A DNA stretch of 64,000 nucleotides, taken from NCBI RefSeq assembly GCF_005281475.1, contig NZ_CP040106.1:811501-875500 (forward strand), read 5' to 3'. The position numbers and the translations under genes were made by a program. The notes beneath the pieces are model-generated. The model saw only the letters and a program-made list of their open reading frames with translations. It was not told where the DNA came from and searched no databases. Numbering within the stretch: position 1 is the first letter of the stretch; every line of letters begins with the position of its first letter. Source of the stretch: Echinicola rosea. Its GTDB lineage: Bacteria; Bacteroidota; Bacteroidia; Cytophagales; Cyclobacteriaceae. Positions 63,770-64,000 of this stretch are shown piece by piece.

Positions 63770-64000
63770 CACCTGTATTCCAAATCAATTTGAATAGAAC
63801 AAGAATTTTAGCATGAGTTTTCAAATGATAATGTTCTATTATTTGTAAACTGCTATTTCAAGCCTAGTTTTTCTTTTTGGTCAACCATAAAAAGCGTTAG
63901 TCAAAAGCAAAAGAGGCAACCGTGCAACGAATAAGGATACTATTTGATGCAAGATGATCAACGATTAATTTTGATCAGCAACGAATAAAGTTTATATTCG
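63770..64000. repeat. sequence after junction R4 with dispersed repeat copy
   Basis: No gene is seen in these 231 bases. 63896-63976 is the second copy of the repeat noted at 58324-58394. Whether this is chromosomal flank or a fourth island cannot be told. Confidence 0.45.

Overview
The window looks like a chromosome segment of a Bacteroidota bacterium, probably order Cytophagales and perhaps Cyclobacteriaceae (Echinicola-like). Evidence for the phylum: promoters of the form TTG-N19-TAnnTTTG, weak Shine-Dalgarno sites, secreted proteins ending in YPNP-type type IX secretion tails, Rho with a long charged insert, and a Bacteroidota-style cytochrome c maturation operon. The genus is inferred.

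Positions 1-28,900 are ordinary core genome. In order they hold: the end of an M19 dipeptidase; an M1 aminopeptidase; a porin-BCCT transporter-universal stress protein operon (osmolyte uptake); a UPF0158-like protein; a DUF2520 dehydrogenase-like protein; the ccmB-ccmC-ccmD-ccmE-ccmF operon, with a Cys-type CcmE and a 182-bp tandem duplication between ccmB and ccmC; a TlpA-type thiol reductase; serS; rho; three consecutive secreted proteins with related C-terminal sorting modules; a SprT-like protein; a small acidic lipoprotein; and the era-der GTPase pair. Initiator tRNA-fMet lies divergently beside era.

From about 28,900 to the end the window is an accessory region anchored at that tRNA. 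A broken second tRNA-fMet 3' half is followed by a hairpin terminator and a conserved arm. The core CCTGTTCCCG plus the same downstream arm recurs near 44,079, 55,772 and 63,628, each time preceded by a second conserved arm of about 340 bp. I read this as at least three integrative islands stacked end to end by repeated insertion at the tRNA 3' end. No intact integrase is present. A truncated tyrosine recombinase, an IS982 relic, an IstB relic and group II intron-like scars are.

Island 1 (about 28.9-44.1 kb) carries a TPR histidine kinase, an ArdC-type antirestriction protein, an AbiGi-like protein, an unknown exported protein and a complete type II CBASS operon (Cap15 effector, CD-NTase, Cap2, Cap3). 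Island 2 (about 44.1-55.8 kb) carries pectate lyase and Sde182/DUF1593 nucleoside-hydrolase-like genes with an AraC regulator (probably polysaccharide use), then a broken Fic gene, an intact Fic gene and a HigA antitoxin whose HigB has been reduced to its last codons. Island 3 (about 55.8-63.6 kb) carries an AbiE-type toxin-antitoxin pair under a clear palindromic operator, and a lipoprotein-barrel-lipoprotein envelope cluster of unknown role. Twice in island 1 a gene of unknown or defence type sits between a full gene and a duplicated 3' fragment of that gene (ardC and cap3), which suggests a common insertion mechanism.
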